From Corynebacterium vitaeruminis (GTDB taxonomy: Bacteria; Actinomycetota; Actinomycetes; Mycobacteriales; Mycobacteriaceae), in assembly GCF_001054325.1 (NCBI RefSeq), contig NZ_JVVM01000004.1:1-64000 (forward strand): 64,000 bases of DNA. Direction: 5' to 3'. The notes under the pieces are model-generated. The model saw only the letters and a program-made list of their open reading frames with translations. It was not told the origin of the DNA and ran no database searches. The translations under genes and the position numbers were made by a program. Positions 25,149 to 35,326 of this stretch are shown in pieces. Each line of letters opens with the position of its first letter. Within the stretch, counting starts at the first letter, position 1.

Positions 25149-27428
25149 CTACCTAAACATCGCTGCAATCGAGCCGACGACCGAGCCGCCGCCATTGCTC
25201 AGTGGATTGTCGTTGACCATGTAAGTCCACGTCGAGCTCGGGCGAGCAAGTCCCGTATCCTCCAGGTGTACACCTTCGCTGTCGATTTCGACCTCTTGGA
25301 AGGTCTGCACCGACTCTGTGACGGCATTGTTCACCAGGTTCTTAAAGGCGCCGATGGCGGCACGGTGGAACTCATCAATCGGGCTCTCCTTAGCCAGCGC
25401 GCGCAGGTGAATCGACTCCCGCAGGTCGTCCAGATCCGCCAGGTGGTCCGACCATCCACGGTCCAAATGGCTCAGCATAATTTCCCGGGCAGCATCCTCG
25501 GCGACGTCGCGCCCGACTGCGGCTTCGACTTCCTTCGCCCGCGCCGATGCCAGCTTCGACAGCTCGTCCCAGGCAGCGGTAGTAGTAAGCAGCTTCTCTC
25601 GGCGTTCATCCAGAATCTCGCGCTGGTCGCCGATGAGCTTGTTGTACTTCCATGTCGTCGCATGAATCGACAGCATGGTCGCCTCTGTCACCCGCTGCGC
25701 GCGGTCGATGAACTGGTAGGCCCTCTTATCGCGGACGCGGCCATCATCCTCAGGCAGTACACTCAGCGTCTCACCGGCAGCACCTTCGGAAATCACCGGA
25801 TCATCCAGCGAGACAAAGAACACCGACGAGCCCGGATCGCCCTGACGTCCGGCACGGCCACGCAGCTGGTTGTCCAGTCGGTCGGTGCGGTGCTTGCCCA
25901 GGCCAATAACGCACAGGCCACCGCGCTCAACTACCGCATCGCGGTTGGACTCGTCTGCCCCGCCGAGCCGGATGTCGGTTCCTCGCCCGGCCATCTGAGT
26001 GGACACTGTGACGCGGCCAGTATCGCCAGCATTGGCGATGACTTGAGCCTCCAGCTCGTCGTTCTTCGCATTGAGCACTGAGGATTCGATTCCGCGCAGG
26101 ACCAGCGCATCGGCCAGCCGTTCCGATTCCGCCACGTCACGGGTGCCTACGAGTATTGGTCGACCAGTGCCGTTGAGTTCCACGACCTCGTCGACAAGCG
26201 CGGCGAACGCGTCATCGGTGGTGGCGTAGATGCGGTCGGGCTCGTCGTCGCGGATGCATGGCACGTTGGGTTCGATGACGGAGACGTGGAGTCCGTAGAA
26301 CTCGCGAAACTGGTCGCCCGCGGAGGTGGCGGTGCCGGTCATGCCGCAGGTGATGTCGTAGCGGCCGACGAGTTGCTGGATGGTCATGGAGTCTAGGATG
26401 CGACCGCCCTCCGAGACTTGCAGGCCCTCCTTGGCCTCTACCGCCGCCTGTAGACCGTCCGGCCAGCGCTGCAGTTCCGCCACGCGTCCCTTCGAGGCGT
26501 CGATGAGCTGTACCTTGCCGTCGCGCACGATGTAGTCGACATCGCGCTGCAGCAGCTCGTGGGCGTGCAGTGCGACGTTGACCTGAACCAGGGTGGTGCC
26601 GACGTGTTCGGCGTCGTACAGCGAGCTGATGCCGAGCAGCCGTTCGACGCGCGCAGCGCCGGTATCGGTGAGGAATACATTGCGGCGGCCTTCGTCAACG
26701 GTGTAGTCATCGCCGAGCTGCAGGCGGCGTACCACGTCGGTGATCTGCCCGGTTGGTGCGGTGCCAGGCTCGTTGCCGGCAAGCACGAGCGGGACTAGCG
26801 CTTCATCGACCAGCACGGAGTCGGCTTCGTCGATGATGGCGACATCAGCAGGCGATTGCACGCGGTCTTCGATGGTCGGCGCGCAGCGGTCGCGCAGCAC
26901 GTCGAAGCCGAGTTCGTTGACGGCGGCGTAGACGATGTCTGCCGCATATGCTTTACGACGCTCCCCCGGACCATCCTGCGGCGAAATAGCCGCGACGGTG
27001 AGCCCAAGGAACCCGAACAGCGGTTGCATCCACTGCGCGTCGCGGCCTGCGAGGTAGTCGTTGACGGTCACGGAGTGCACGCGGTGGCCACGCAGGGCGA
27101 ACCCGGCTGCAGCCAGGGCACCGGAGAGAGTCTTGCCTTCACCGGTGGCCATCTGGACAACGTCTCCCTCCATGAGCGCCAGCGCGCCTTGCAGCTGTAC
27201 ATCGAAGGGGCGCATGGACAGGGTGCGTTGGGAGATTTCGCGGAGCGCGGCCAAAAGCTCCGGGGCATCAGTGGAGTGTTGGCGGGCGAAGTCGGCGAGG
27301 TCGGCGTCGGAAAGCGCTTGTACCTGTGGCTCGAGCTCAGCGGCGCGTGCCACCAGCCCTACGCTGCGTTTTTGGTTGCGCCCCTGCTTGCCGCCGAGAG
27401 CCTTCCAAAACCAATTAAACCCAGCCAT
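25149..27428 (-). CDS. secA2: Accessory Sec translocase ATPase SecA2
   Basis: The 759-aa protein is shorter than SecA1 and lacks the C-terminal zinc/SecB-binding tail, as is typical for SecA2. It has Walker A MATGEGKTLSGALA (about residue 90), DEAD-type Walker B IIDEADSVLVDEA, GMTGTA, and helicase motifs in the second nucleotide-binding domain (VSTQMAGRGTDIRLGG, LRGRAGRQGDPGSS). It powers export of a subset of proteins through SecYEG. The ATG at 27428 has GGAAAGGG upstream. It sits beside odhI, as in other corynebacteria and mycobacteria. Confidence 0.95.
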   Translation of the reverse strand: MAGFNWFWKALGGKQGRNQKRSVGLVARAAELEPQVQALSDADLADFARQHSTDAPELLAALREISQRTLSMRPFDVQLQGALALMEGDVVQMATGEGKTLSGALAAAGFALRGHRVHSVTVNDYLAGRDAQWMQPLFGFLGLTVAAISPQDGPGERRKAYAADIVYAAVNELGFDVLRDRCAPTIEDRVQSPADVAIIDEADSVLVDEALVPLVLAGNEPGTAPTGQITDVVRRLQLGDDYTVDEGRRNVFLTDTGAARVERLLGISSLYDAEHVGTTLVQVNVALHAHELLQRDVDYIVRDGKVQLIDASKGRVAELQRWPDGLQAAVEAKEGLQVSEGGRILDSMTIQQLVGRYDITCGMTGTATSAGDQFREFYGLHVSVIEPNVPCIRDDEPDRIYATTDDAFAALVDEVVELNGTGRPILVGTRDVAESERLADALVLRGIESSVLNAKNDELEAQVIANAGDTGRVTVSTQMAGRGTDIRLGGADESNRDAVVERGGLCVIGLGKHRTDRLDNQLRGRAGRQGDPGSSVFFVSLDDPVISEGAAGETLSVLPEDDGRVRDKRAYQFIDRAQRVTEATMLSIHATTWKYNKLIGDQREILDERREKLLTTTAAWDELSKLASARAKEVEAAVGRDVAEDAAREIMLSHLDRGWSDHLADLDDLRESIHLRALAKESPIDEFHRAAIGAFKNLVNNAVTESVQTFQEVEIDSEGVHLEDTGLARPSSTWTYMVNDNPLSNGGGSVVGSIAAMFR

Positions 27429-27647
27429 CTTTTACCCTTTCCTGCGCACGTGTGGTTGTCGGCGCGTTCTGACTCACCAGCGTAATCAATCTGGACCAGT
27501 CTTCGGAGTATCAATCGCTGCCAGCGAATTTGCACCATATGTCTTTAGTCACATCTTGAGTTTGAAACAATGGAGTTAACACTTGTTGCGAGCACTTTCT
27601 TGCAAGTATTTTCTTGTGATCATTTTTCGGAAGGACTTGAATCCCCT

Positions 27648-28121
27648 ATGGCAATCGAATTCATCCCCACTGCTGACCTGGTTGACGAAATCGGCCCGGA
27701 CGTGCGTTCCTGCGATACCCAGATGCGCAACCTCGGCGGTCGCCTGGAGTTCTGTGGCAAGATCTCCACGGTCAAGTGCTTCCAGGACAATGCGCTGCTG
27801 AAGAAGGTCCTCTCCGAGCCGTCTGAGGGCGGCGTGCTCGTCATCGACGGTGACGCTTCTGTCCACACTGCGCTGGTCGGTGACGTGATTGCGGGGCTCG
27901 GCAAGGACAATGGCTGGGCTGGCGTGGTCGTCAACGGTGCAATCCGCGACTCGAAGCTGATTGGCGAGATGGACTTCGGCTGCAAGGCGCTTGGCACCAA
28001 CCCGCGCAAGTCCACCAAGACCGGCGAGGGCGAGCGCGATGTCGTTGTCTCCTTCGGCGGCATTGACTTCGTTCCGGGCGAGACGCTCTACGCGGACTCT
28101 GACGGCATCGTCGTGCGCTAG
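27648..28121 (+). CDS. rraA: RraA-family protein (regulator of RNase E activity A-like)
   Basis: The 157-aa protein has the full RraA fold: [85 protein letters not shown]. coli RraA binds RNase E and limits RNA decay. Other family members act as HMG/CHA aldolases, and those usually keep the G-x20-R-D motif seen here around NGAIRDS, so the biochemical role is ambiguous. ATG 27648 follows GGAAGGA; upstream in-frame codons are not conserved. It ends at a strong terminator. Confidence 0.9.
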   Translation: MAIEFIPTADLVDEIGPDVRSCDTQMRNLGGRLEFCGKISTVKCFQDNALLKKVLSEPSEGGVLVIDGDASVHTALVGDVIAGLGKDNGWAGVVVNGAIRDSKLIGEMDFGCKALGTNPRKSTKTGEGERDVVVSFGGIDFVPGETLYADSDGIVVR

Positions 28122-28175
28122 TGCGCTAGTGCGGTGCGATAGACGGCACACAAACCGTAAGCAATAGCCGTAAAC

Positions 28176-28222
28176 AAAAACCGCCGCCTCCCGGAATCTT
28201 CCAGAAGACGGCGGTTATTTTT
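28176..28222. terminator. Terminator of rraA (bidirectional)
   Basis: Stem arms ACCGCCG (28180-28186) and CGGCGGT (28209-28215) are followed on the plus strand by TTATTTTT. The minus side has a T-run too (28180-28176), so it can also end the tRNA-Pro transcript. Confidence 0.85.
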
Positions 28223-28223
28223 G

Positions 28224-28297
28224 TCGGGCTGACCGGATTTGAACCGACGACCCCCTCACCCCCAGTGAGGTGCGCTACCAAACTGCGCTACAGCCCG
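28224..28297 (-). tRNA. tRNA-Pro (GGG anticodon)
   Basis: On the minus strand a complete 74-nt cloverleaf is visible. The acceptor stem is CGGGCTG/CAGCCCG, the D-stem GCGC/GCGC, the anticodon arm CCTCA-CTGGGGG-TGAGG with anticodon GGG, and the T-arm carries TTCAAAT. The discriminator is A. The 3' CCA is not encoded (CAA follows), so it must be added enzymatically. Confidence 0.95.
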
Positions 28298-28383
28298 TGT
28301 GCACGAAAGTGCAACGAGCTATAGGTTACATCATTGGTGTTTGAAGGCGGAAATCGCCCTTGGCCCCTGCCCTGCCTGCCGCG

Positions 28384-29361
28384 TTACTGCAGGTAGATGG
28401 TCACAGGCGTGGATGTCTCCGCCATCTGTCCCTCCGGCGGATCAATCGAGGCAACCTTGCCCATAATCGCGGCCACAGAATTGGTCGGATTGCCCTCTGC
28501 GTCAACGACGGTCACGTTCTGGTAGCCGTTGGTACGCAGTTCAACCTCAACCGATGCCGGGCTCTTGCCCACAACTCCCTGCGGGATAGTGCCCCAACCG
28601 CTGCTGCGCTCACCGGGCCCCGGAATCGCTGGCGGCGACTCACGAAGTTGGTCCAGCTCCTGCTCGAGGCGCTCACGGGTGTCATTAATCGTGCCCGACG
28701 GGTCCACACGGTCCAGCGGGCTGGTCGTGGTTTCTTCAGGCGAGGTTGTCGTCGGCGTCGGGCTTGACGACGTCTCCTGCGTCGGCGCCGCCGTGTTGTC
28801 CTTATTGTCCTCGGTTCCGGAAGTAAAGGACAAAACCAGAGCTACCAGCGCGACGACAGCTACCATCGCGGCGATGGCCACGATGGCGACGGTCTTGCCC
28901 CAGCCCTTCTTGGAGTCATCGTTGCCGCGGTTGTCGCCATTGTTCGGGTCTGCGTAACCGCCTGCGCCACCTGCAGCATACTGCTGGGTCTGGCCTGCCT
29001 GCTGGCTCGCCTGACCATAGCCGCGCTCTTCTTCAGACAGCGGCGCCCAGTACTGGCCACTGCCCTGCGCGCCACCGCCTTGCGCCCCGGCACCAGCACC
29101 TGCACCGGCACCGCGGGAATCATCAAATCGCGTTTCATCGCCACGCTGCAGGAATTGCGTCTCAGAGGAGTCGCCACCGAAGTATTCGGTCGGCTGCTCG
29201 CCAGCGAAGTCGGCGTCTGGGTTGTACCCGCGATATCCCCCGTCCCGCGGAATGTAGCGAGTCGCGGAGTCATCGCCGTACGAGCTTGAGGAATCGCGCC
29301 CGTAGCTGTTGTCTCGGCCATCGTGCTGAGAGCCGTCACGGTTGTTGCCGCGCCTGACCAT
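28384..29361 (-). CDS. Membrane-anchored PASTA-like protein with disordered N-terminus
   Basis: The 325-aa protein has a long hydrophilic, Gly/Asp/Gln-rich cytoplasmic part (about residues 1-150). One transmembrane helix (about 155-180, AIVAIAAMVAVVALVALVL) and a Thr/Ser/Pro linker follow. A C-terminal PASTA-type domain is at about residues 258-325 (GKSPASVEVELRTNGYQNVTVVDAEG...IDPPEGQMAETSTPVTIYLQ). PASTA domains bind peptidoglycan or muropeptides. There is no kinase domain, so it may be a cell-wall sensor or scaffold. The N-terminal ETQF and DETRF segments contain Thr residues that could be kinase targets. Confidence 0.8.
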   Translation of the reverse strand: MVRRGNNRDGSQHDGRDNSYGRDSSSSYGDDSATRYIPRDGGYRGYNPDADFAGEQPTEYFGGDSSETQFLQRGDETRFDDSRGAGAGAGAGAQGGGAQGSGQYWAPLSEEERGYGQASQQAGQTQQYAAGGAGGYADPNNGDNRGNDDSKKGWGKTVAIVAIAAMVAVVALVALVLSFTSGTEDNKDNTAAPTQETSSSPTPTTTSPEETTTSPLDRVDPSGTINDTRERLEQELDQLRESPPAIPGPGERSSGWGTIPQGVVGKSPASVEVELRTNGYQNVTVVDAEGNPTNSVAAIMGKVASIDPPEGQMAETSTPVTIYLQ

Positions 29362-29409
29362 TGTCAGTTCTCCTTATCGCTAATTTACTAAAACTCCAAA
29401 ATGCCAACG

Positions 29410-29452
29410 AAAAGCCCAAAATGCAATTGCCTAAATCACATTTTGGGCTTTT
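29410..29452 (-). terminator. Terminator of the cmk-der transcript
   Basis: A perfect 14-bp inverted repeat (29410-29423 and 29439-29452, AAAAGCCCAAAATG/CATTTTGGGCTTTT) has a 15-nt loop and ends in T-runs on both strands. It lies 66 bp after the der stop and just before the PASTA-like gene start. Confidence 0.9.
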
Positions 29453-29518
29453 CTCAGCTCAGTTCGAGCGACTAGCAGGGCTTAAAAACACGTCCCAGTG
29501 GCGCTTCCTAGCAGCTTC

Positions 29519-31867
29519 CTACCGGCGCTTCTTCTTTTCGCGGACACGCACCGCGATGCGCACTGGCGAGCCCTCGAAGCCGAACTCTTCGCGCAGCTTG
29601 CGCTCCAGGAAGCGACGGTAACCGTGCTCCAGGAAGCCGGTGGTGAACAGCACAATCACCGGCGGGCGCGAGGATGCCTGGGTGGCAAACAGCACGCGCG
29701 GCTGGCGACCGCCCCGCAGCGGTGGCGGGTTCTGCTGCATAATCGCGCGCAGCCAGGTGTTCAGGCGACCAGTGGAGATGCGCTTATCCCACGACTCCAC
29801 AGCCTCCAGCATGGCCGGCTCCAGCTTCTGCACGGCGCGGCCAGTCTTGGCGGAGATGTTCACACGACGAGCCCACGGCACGTGCGAAAGCTGCTCTTCA
29901 ATCTCGCGCTCGAGAAGATCGCGGCGGTCCTCATCCATGAGGTCCCACTTGTTGTAGGCCACCACGAGTGCGCGACCGGAGTCGATAATCATGCGCAGCA
30001 CGCGCTGATCCTGCTCCGTGATCTGCTCAGACGCATCGACCAGGAAGATTACGACTTCGGCGTTGTCAATGGTCGAACGGGTACGCAGCGAGGCATAGAA
30101 CTCGTGGCCCTTGGCGGTCTTGGTCTTCTTGCGGATACCCGCGGTATCCACAAAACGCCACAGCGCCTCGTCCATCTGCACCAGCGAGTCCACCGGGTCA
30201 ACCGTGGTACCAGCCACGTCGCTGACCACTGCGCGGTCTTCACCGGAGAGCTTGTTCAGCAGCGAGGACTTGCCCACATTCGGCTTGCCCACCAGCGCCA
30301 CGCGACGCGGCCCGGTCGGCAGCGACTTCGCGCGCGGCACCTCCGGGAAAGCGGCCACGACTTCGTCCATCACGTCGGCATTGCCACGGCCGTGGAGGGC
30401 CGAGGTTGGATGCGGCTCGCCAAGCCCGAGGGCCCAGAACTCCGCGACGTCGCCAAGCTGCGAATCCGACTCAAACTTGTTGGCGGCGAGAATAACCGGC
30501 TGCTCTGCGCGCTGCAGACGGCGGGCCATGACCTCTTCCGTGGCGGTGATGCCGACGGTGGTGTCAACGACCATGACAATCACATCGGCGGTCTCCATGG
30601 CGGTCTCCGCCTGACGAGCAATCGCCGCATGCATACCCTTGGCATCCGGATCCCAGCCGCCGGTGTCCTGCACCCAGAAGCGACGTCCGCCCCATTCGCC
30701 CAGGTAGGAGATGCGGTCACGGGTCACGCCCGGGAAGTCTTCGACAACTGCTTCACGACGGCCAATGAACCTGTTAACCATGGTGGACTTACCAACATTC
30801 GGTCGTCCCACAATGGCCACGGTCGGAAGAGCTTCTTCCTCCTCGTCGCTCACGCCGAGCGCTGCGAAGGCGTTTTCCAACTCTTCCCAGTCGGCATCGT
30901 CGTCGATCTGGCCGGTTTCGGCGCGCTCGATGGCTTCGGAGATGATCGTCTCGTGGTCGGCAATCGTGCGGTCGATGAACTCGTCTGCGCTGGTGTGGCT
31001 ACCTGCAGTGCCCGGCGCGTTTTCGCTCTCCACGTTTGCTACCAGGTGCCCGGCGGTGTCCTCGTCAGCGTCCTCGAAGTCGCCGTCGTAGTCCTCGTAG
31101 TTCTCGGAGTCCTCGGCGCCCTCGTAAGAGCCCTCGAACTCTTCGTTGTCGACATCGTCCCAGTCCATGGTGGACCCCGGGTAGCCGGCCTCAACGACAT
31201 CGAGGACGTTTTCCACGACCTCGTCGATGTCCATCTCAGAGGTGTCCAGAATGAACGCATCCTCGGCTGGCTTCAGCGGGGAGGTCGCACGGTTGCTGTC
31301 GAGTTCGTCGCGGCGGATGACGTCGGCAAGCACGGTGTCGTAGTCAGCCTCACGACCAGCGGCGATGTCCTGGTCGTAGCGGCGGCGGGCGCGGACTTCG
31401 GCGGAGGCGGTCATGAAGATTTTCGCCGGGACGTCCGGGAGAACGACCGTGCCGATGTCGCGGCCTTCCACCACACAGCGCACAGCCGATGCGGCCAGTG
31501 AGCGCTGGAGTGCGACCAGGTTGGTGCGCACGGCCGGAATCGCGGAGACCGCCGACACGTTGCGGGTGACCTCCGGGCCGCGGATCTCGCCGGAGACATC
31601 CTCGCCATCGAGGAGGACAGCGGTGGAGTTCGGGTCATCGGAAACTTCCAGCGGCAGGGCGGCCGTCGCCTTGGCCACGGCTTCCTCATCTGCCGGGTCA
31701 ATGCCCTGGCGCAGCACCCACAGCGTGGCCACGCGGTACATTGCGCCGGTGTCCAGGTATTTTGCGCCCAGCTCGGTTGCGACCATCCGGGAGACAGTCG
31801 ACTTGCCAGTGCCGGAGGGGCCGTCAATGGCAACCAACAGCATGTCGTCAGTGTTCTGCTCGCTCAT
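29519..31867 (-). CDS. cmk-der: Cytidylate kinase-GTPase Der fusion
   Basis: The 782-aa fused protein has an N-terminal cytidylate kinase (about residues 8-235; [38 protein letters not shown]) that makes CDP/dCDP. An acidic linker of about 100-130 residues, rich in Asp, Glu and Tyr, follows. Der/EngA comes next, with two GTPase domains ([26 protein letters not shown]) and a KH-like C-terminus, acting in 50S subunit maturation. ATG 31867 is preferred because AAGGAG lies 5 nt upstream. An ATG at 31963, directly after the rluB stop, would add 32 low-complexity residues. Confidence 0.92.
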   Translation of the reverse strand: MSEQNTDDMLLVAIDGPSGTGKSTVSRMVATELGAKYLDTGAMYRVATLWVLRQGIDPADEEAVAKATAALPLEVSDDPNSTAVLLDGEDVSGEIRGPEVTRNVSAVSAIPAVRTNLVALQRSLAASAVRCVVEGRDIGTVVLPDVPAKIFMTASAEVRARRRYDQDIAAGREADYDTVLADVIRRDELDSNRATSPLKPAEDAFILDTSEMDIDEVVENVLDVVEAGYPGSTMDWDDVDNEEFEGSYEGAEDSENYEDYDGDFEDADEDTAGHLVANVESENAPGTAGSHTSADEFIDRTIADHETIISEAIERAETGQIDDDADWEELENAFAALGVSDEEEEALPTVAIVGRPNVGKSTMVNRFIGRREAVVEDFPGVTRDRISYLGEWGGRRFWVQDTGGWDPDAKGMHAAIARQAETAMETADVIVMVVDTTVGITATEEVMARRLQRAEQPVILAANKFESDSQLGDVAEFWALGLGEPHPTSALHGRGNADVMDEVVAAFPEVPRAKSLPTGPRRVALVGKPNVGKSSLLNKLSGEDRAVVSDVAGTTVDPVDSLVQMDEALWRFVDTAGIRKKTKTAKGHEFYASLRTRSTIDNAEVVIFLVDASEQITEQDQRVLRMIIDSGRALVVAYNKWDLMDEDRRDLLEREIEEQLSHVPWARRVNISAKTGRAVQKLEPAMLEAVESWDKRISTGRLNTWLRAIMQQNPPPLRGGRQPRVLFATQASSRPPVIVLFTTGFLEHGYRRFLERKLREEFGFEGSPVRIAVRVREKKKRR

Positions 31868-31963
31868 GTGGGCTCCTTCAGCTCCTTGTTGTTCGGCTGC
31901 GTGTTGTTCGGCTGCGCCATTTGCAGCTGCGTGGTTTTCTTCGTTCTTTTTCACTAGTGCCAT

Positions 31964-32938
31964 TTACAGCCCCACCGCGTTGTAGAGGGAGGTCAGCTCA
32001 GCGCGGTTAAGTGCGCGGAGGGCACCTGGGGTCTGCTCGCCCAGCTGGACAGTGTGAATCTTAGTGCGCACCAGGCGCTCGACTGGGTAGCCCGCGGTCT
32101 TGAGCATCCGGCGGACGATGTGCTTGCGGCCCTCGTGCAGCTCGATGCGGACGATAGAGCGGCCCTGCCAGACATCGATGATTTGCGCCATGTCCGCCTT
32201 GGCGATGCCATCATCGAGCTCGATGCCCTTTTCCAGCTCGCGCATTACCTTGGGGTCGACCTCGCCGACAACGGTGGCCATGTAGGTCTTGGTAACCTCG
32301 TAGCTTGGGTGCATCAGGCGGTTGGCCAGCTCACCGTCGTTGGTCAGCAGCAGCAGCCCCTCGGTGGCCGCGTCCAGACGACCAACGTGGAAGAGACGCT
32401 GACCAGCGCTAATCTTCTCACCGATGATGTCGCCCACACACGGACGATCCAAGTCATCGTGCATGGTCGACTGCACACCACGCGGCTTGTTCAGGACGAA
32501 GTACTGCATGTCCTCGTTGACGATGACACGGGAACCATCAACGCGAATCACAGACGTGTTCGGGTCCACCCGCACGCCCTGTCGCGTCACGATTTTGCCG
32601 TCAACCTCGACGCGGCCTTCGTCGATAAGCTTTTCCGCCATACGACGCGACGCCACGCCTGCCTGCGCGAGCACCTTCTGCAAGCGCACGCCCTCGCCTG
32701 CCTGGCTGTGAGCGCGCTTGCCCGAGCTACGACGGTCGGAGTCCACGTGCTGGTGGCGCGCCGGGCGGGCGTTGGATACGTAGATGTCCTTCGCGTGGAC
32801 GTTGGAGGTCTCCATCTTCGCGCCGCTGTCATGGCGACTGCGATTGCGCTGGGCGTTAGTGGAGCCATGTGCGCGGTTGGAGTGATTGTTACGGTTCTTG
32901 TGTGCCGGTGTGCCTTCTCGGCGAGCGGGTTTAGCCAC
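31964..32938 (-). CDS. rluB: 23S rRNA pseudouridine synthase RluB family
   Basis: The 324-aa protein has a basic, disordered N-terminal extension (about residues 1-80, rich in His/Arg/Asn). An S4 RNA-binding domain (RLQKVLAQAGVASRRMAEKLI) and the RsuA/RluB catalytic domain follow. The catalytic Asp is in HVGRLDAATEGLLLLTNDG. The C-terminal GRKHIVRRMLKTAGYPVERLVRTKI is also typical. It modifies a uridine near position 2605 of 23S rRNA in E. coli. The stop touches the possible upstream ATG of cmk-der, so the two are in one operon. Confidence 0.93.
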   Translation of the reverse strand: MAKPARREGTPAHKNRNNHSNRAHGSTNAQRNRSRHDSGAKMETSNVHAKDIYVSNARPARHQHVDSDRRSSGKRAHSQAGEGVRLQKVLAQAGVASRRMAEKLIDEGRVEVDGKIVTRQGVRVDPNTSVIRVDGSRVIVNEDMQYFVLNKPRGVQSTMHDDLDRPCVGDIIGEKISAGQRLFHVGRLDAATEGLLLLTNDGELANRLMHPSYEVTKTYMATVVGEVDPKVMRELEKGIELDDGIAKADMAQIIDVWQGRSIVRIELHEGRKHIVRRMLKTAGYPVERLVRTKIHTVQLGEQTPGALRALNRAELTSLYNAVGL

Positions 32939-33185
32939 TTGACCTACATCCTTTTCAAGCGTTGGAGATTGTTCTGTTTGTTAGAACTTCAGCGCCAGGC
33001 GACGCTGTTCTCTCCCCCGTGGGCCCAAAATGGCCGGTGGAAGCAGGTTAATAAAGAGAATTACAGAGAAAGCCTCGCGCCTTGTCGTTTAGTCACCTTA
33101 GCACGTTTCTCGCAAAACACCAGCTTAACGACGTCCTGCGCGACCTCTACTTCAAGGCGCCGCCAGAGCTCCCCTACAGCGCCCC
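32939..33185. other. Intergenic region between bioD and rluB
   Basis: This 247-bp stretch contains the rluB upstream region and the 3' flank of bioD. There is no gene, no clear terminator and no strong repeat. Promoter elements are not obvious. Confidence 0.35.
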
Positions 33186-33875
33186 TTAAAGCGCTGCGGC
33201 CCACTCACGCACGCCCGGCAGCCACTGCGAAGCTTTCGCCACAAACTCCTGCCGACCCAACCTGCCCGCTCCCGCCTGCACCGAACCCAGCAGCGGCACC
33301 CCGGTGATGCGCGGCAGTTCTTCCAGGTTGGTCTCGATAATTGGATCGACCTCCGTCGGCAGCGAACCGCCCACCAGCGCCGTGACATTGACCCCACGGC
33401 CCCGCGCCACCTCGACGGTAAGCTCCGCCTCGTTCAGACAGCCCAGGCCCAACCGCGTCACGACCACCATCTGGCTCCCCGGCAGCAACGCCGCCAGCTC
33501 CGGCAGCGCCCAATCCTCGCCGAGCCGCACCAGCAAGCCGCCCGCGCCCTCCACGAGGACAACGCGGTTCGGCCCGTCGATAAGCTTGATCTTCTCCGCA
33601 ATCTTCGTGGCGGTCGGCAGACGCATTCCCGCCCGCTTAGCCGCCGCCACCGGCGCCATCGGCTCGGGATAACGCTCGAAACCATGCAGGTTATCGATCC
33701 CCGTCAGCTCCGCGACAGTGTCCAAATCACCGCCGTCAGGGCCCGGAAATCCGGTCTGAATCGGCTTGACGACGTGCACCTCCTTGCCCTCCCCGCGTAG
33801 TGCCGCCGCCAGGGCTGCCGTGCCGATGGTCTTTCCAATATCGGTACCGGTGCCGGTGACAAGGACGATGCTCAT
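33186..33875 (-). CDS. bioD: Dethiobiotin synthetase
   Basis: The 229-aa ATP-dependent enzyme closes the ureido ring of dethiobiotin from 7,8-diaminopelargonate and CO2. The P-loop is VTGTGTDIGKTIGTAALAAAL, the substrate loop KPIQTGFPGPDGGDLDTV, and VLVEGAGGLLVRLGEDW holds the conserved EGAGG. GGAG lies 9 nt before the ATG. It follows bioA by 68 bp in the same direction, giving a bioA-bioD operon. bioB and bioF are not in the window. Confidence 0.95.
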   Translation of the reverse strand: MSIVLVTGTGTDIGKTIGTAALAAALRGEGKEVHVVKPIQTGFPGPDGGDLDTVAELTGIDNLHGFERYPEPMAPVAAAKRAGMRLPTATKIAEKIKLIDGPNRVVLVEGAGGLLVRLGEDWALPELAALLPGSQMVVVTRLGLGCLNEAELTVEVARGRGVNVTALVGGSLPTEVDPIIETNLEELPRITGVPLLGSVQAGAGRLGRQEFVAKASQWLPGVREWAAAL

Positions 33876-33943
33876 GGTGGATTATGCTCCTTCTGCTTGT
33901 GGTGGTGTGTTGGTTGTGCTTCTTGTTGTGACGCTTCGCTGCG

Positions 33944-35326
33944 CTACCTACGTTTTTCCTCCGCGGCGACGATGGCGGCGATGGCCTCGCAGATACGGTC
34001 GACCTCGTCATTGGTGCTGATATACGGCGGCATGGTGTAAACCAGCTTGCCGAATGGGCGCAGCCACACCCCGGCATCAACAGCCGCTGCGGTGGCCAAG
34101 CCCATGTCCACTGGGCGCTGCATCTCCACGACACCGATAGCACCGAGAACACGAACATCGGCCACGGCATCGCTGCTGGCTAGGGGCTGGAGCTGGTTGC
34201 GGAGTCGGGACTCGATGCGCGGGACATCCTCACGCCACTGCCCTTCTGCAATCAGGTCGAGCTGCGCACACGCCACCGCACAGGCCAAGGGGTTGCCCAT
34301 GAAGGTCGGACCGTGCATGATGCCTCCGCCTGGGCCACTAGAAATGGTGCGGGCCACGTCGGCGGTCGTGAGGGTGGCTGCGAAGCTCATAAAGCCGCCG
34401 GTCAGCGCCTTGCCGACACACATAATGTCCGGCACAATCCCGGCCGCCTGCGTCGTGAAGAGGTCCCCAGCACGGCCGAAGCCGGTGGCAATCTCATCCG
34501 CGATGAGGAGAATGCCATGCTTGTCACACAGCTTCCGGAGTCCCACAAGCAGCTCATGGTCATGGAACCGCATGCCACCAGCGCCTTGGACTACCGGTTC
34601 AATGATGACGCCGGCGACGGAGTCGTCGATAAGCGAATCGAAGTGCGCGAGATAGCGTGCGCGTTCCTCTTCGGTTGCGCCGCGGGCGGGTGGTTTGTCG
34701 GCGAAGACCTGCGGAGTCCACTGCCCCGTCCACAGCGAATGCATGCCGCCCTCGGGGTCGCAGACGGTCATGGGCGCGCGGGTGTCGCCGTGATAGCCAC
34801 CGCGCCAGGTGGCCAGGCGGGTGCGCTCAGGATGCCCTTTGGCCTGCTGATACTGCAACACCATTTTGATGGCGACCTCGACGGAGACCGAGCCCGAGTC
34901 CGAGTAGAAGATGGCATCGAAGCCGGGGCCTGCGAGCTTTAGGAGCTTTTCCGCCAGCTCAATGGCCGGGCGGTGTGTCAGTCCGCCGAACATGACGTGC
35001 GACATGGTGGTGGCCTGCTTCTTCGCAGCTGCGACCAGCTTCGGGTGTGAGTGGCCGTGACAGGCGGCCCACCAGCTACTCATGCCATCGATGAGGGCGC
35101 GACCGTCAGCCAGGTGGAGGTAGACGCCCTCTGCGGATTCGACCAGTTTGGGCGCGACCGGTGACGGGATGGGGCCGTATGGGTGCCAGATGTGGTCAGC
35201 GTCGAATTGGGCCAGTGCGGCGGCGGATGCTGGTGCAGGCGGCTGTGTGGGCGACTGGGTTGCCGTCTGTGAAGGTGGCTGGGCGTGCTGCTGGGTTTGC
35301 GGCGGGGTGGTTTCCGAGGCTGTCAT
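33944..35326 (-). CDS. bioA: Adenosylmethionine-8-amino-7-oxononanoate aminotransferase
   Basis: The 460-aa PLP enzyme transfers an amino group from S-adenosylmethionine to KAPA, giving diaminopelargonate. The N-terminus is Gln/Pro/Thr-rich (about residues 1-35). Motifs include HIWHPYGPIPSP, SSWWAACHGHSHPKL, IFYSDSGSVSVEVAIKM, ADEIATGFGRAGDLF and the PLP Lys in VGKALTGGFMSFA. ATG 35326 is chosen because the sequence further upstream holds the promoter and operator and is not conserved protein. It is probably repressed by BioQ through the site at 35362-35373. Confidence 0.95.
   Translation of the reverse strand: MTASETTPPQTQQHAQPPSQTATQSPTQPPAPASAAALAQFDADHIWHPYGPIPSPVAPKLVESAEGVYLHLADGRALIDGMSSWWAACHGHSHPKLVAAAKKQATTMSHVMFGGLTHRPAIELAEKLLKLAGPGFDAIFYSDSGSVSVEVAIKMVLQYQQAKGHPERTRLATWRGGYHGDTRAPMTVCDPEGGMHSLWTGQWTPQVFADKPPARGATEEERARYLAHFDSLIDDSVAGVIIEPVVQGAGGMRFHDHELLVGLRKLCDKHGILLIADEIATGFGRAGDLFTTQAAGIVPDIMCVGKALTGGFMSFAATLTTADVARTISSGPGGGIMHGPTFMGNPLACAVACAQLDLIAEGQWREDVPRIESRLRNQLQPLASSDAVADVRVLGAIGVVEMQRPVDMGLATAAAVDAGVWLRPFGKLVYTMPPYISTNDEVDRICEAIAAIVAAEEKRR

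Noticed and set aside
29498..31501. A 667-codon plus-strand open frame opposite cmk-der
   Set aside because: The minus-strand frame encodes two complete conserved enzymes; the plus frame is a compositional shadow.
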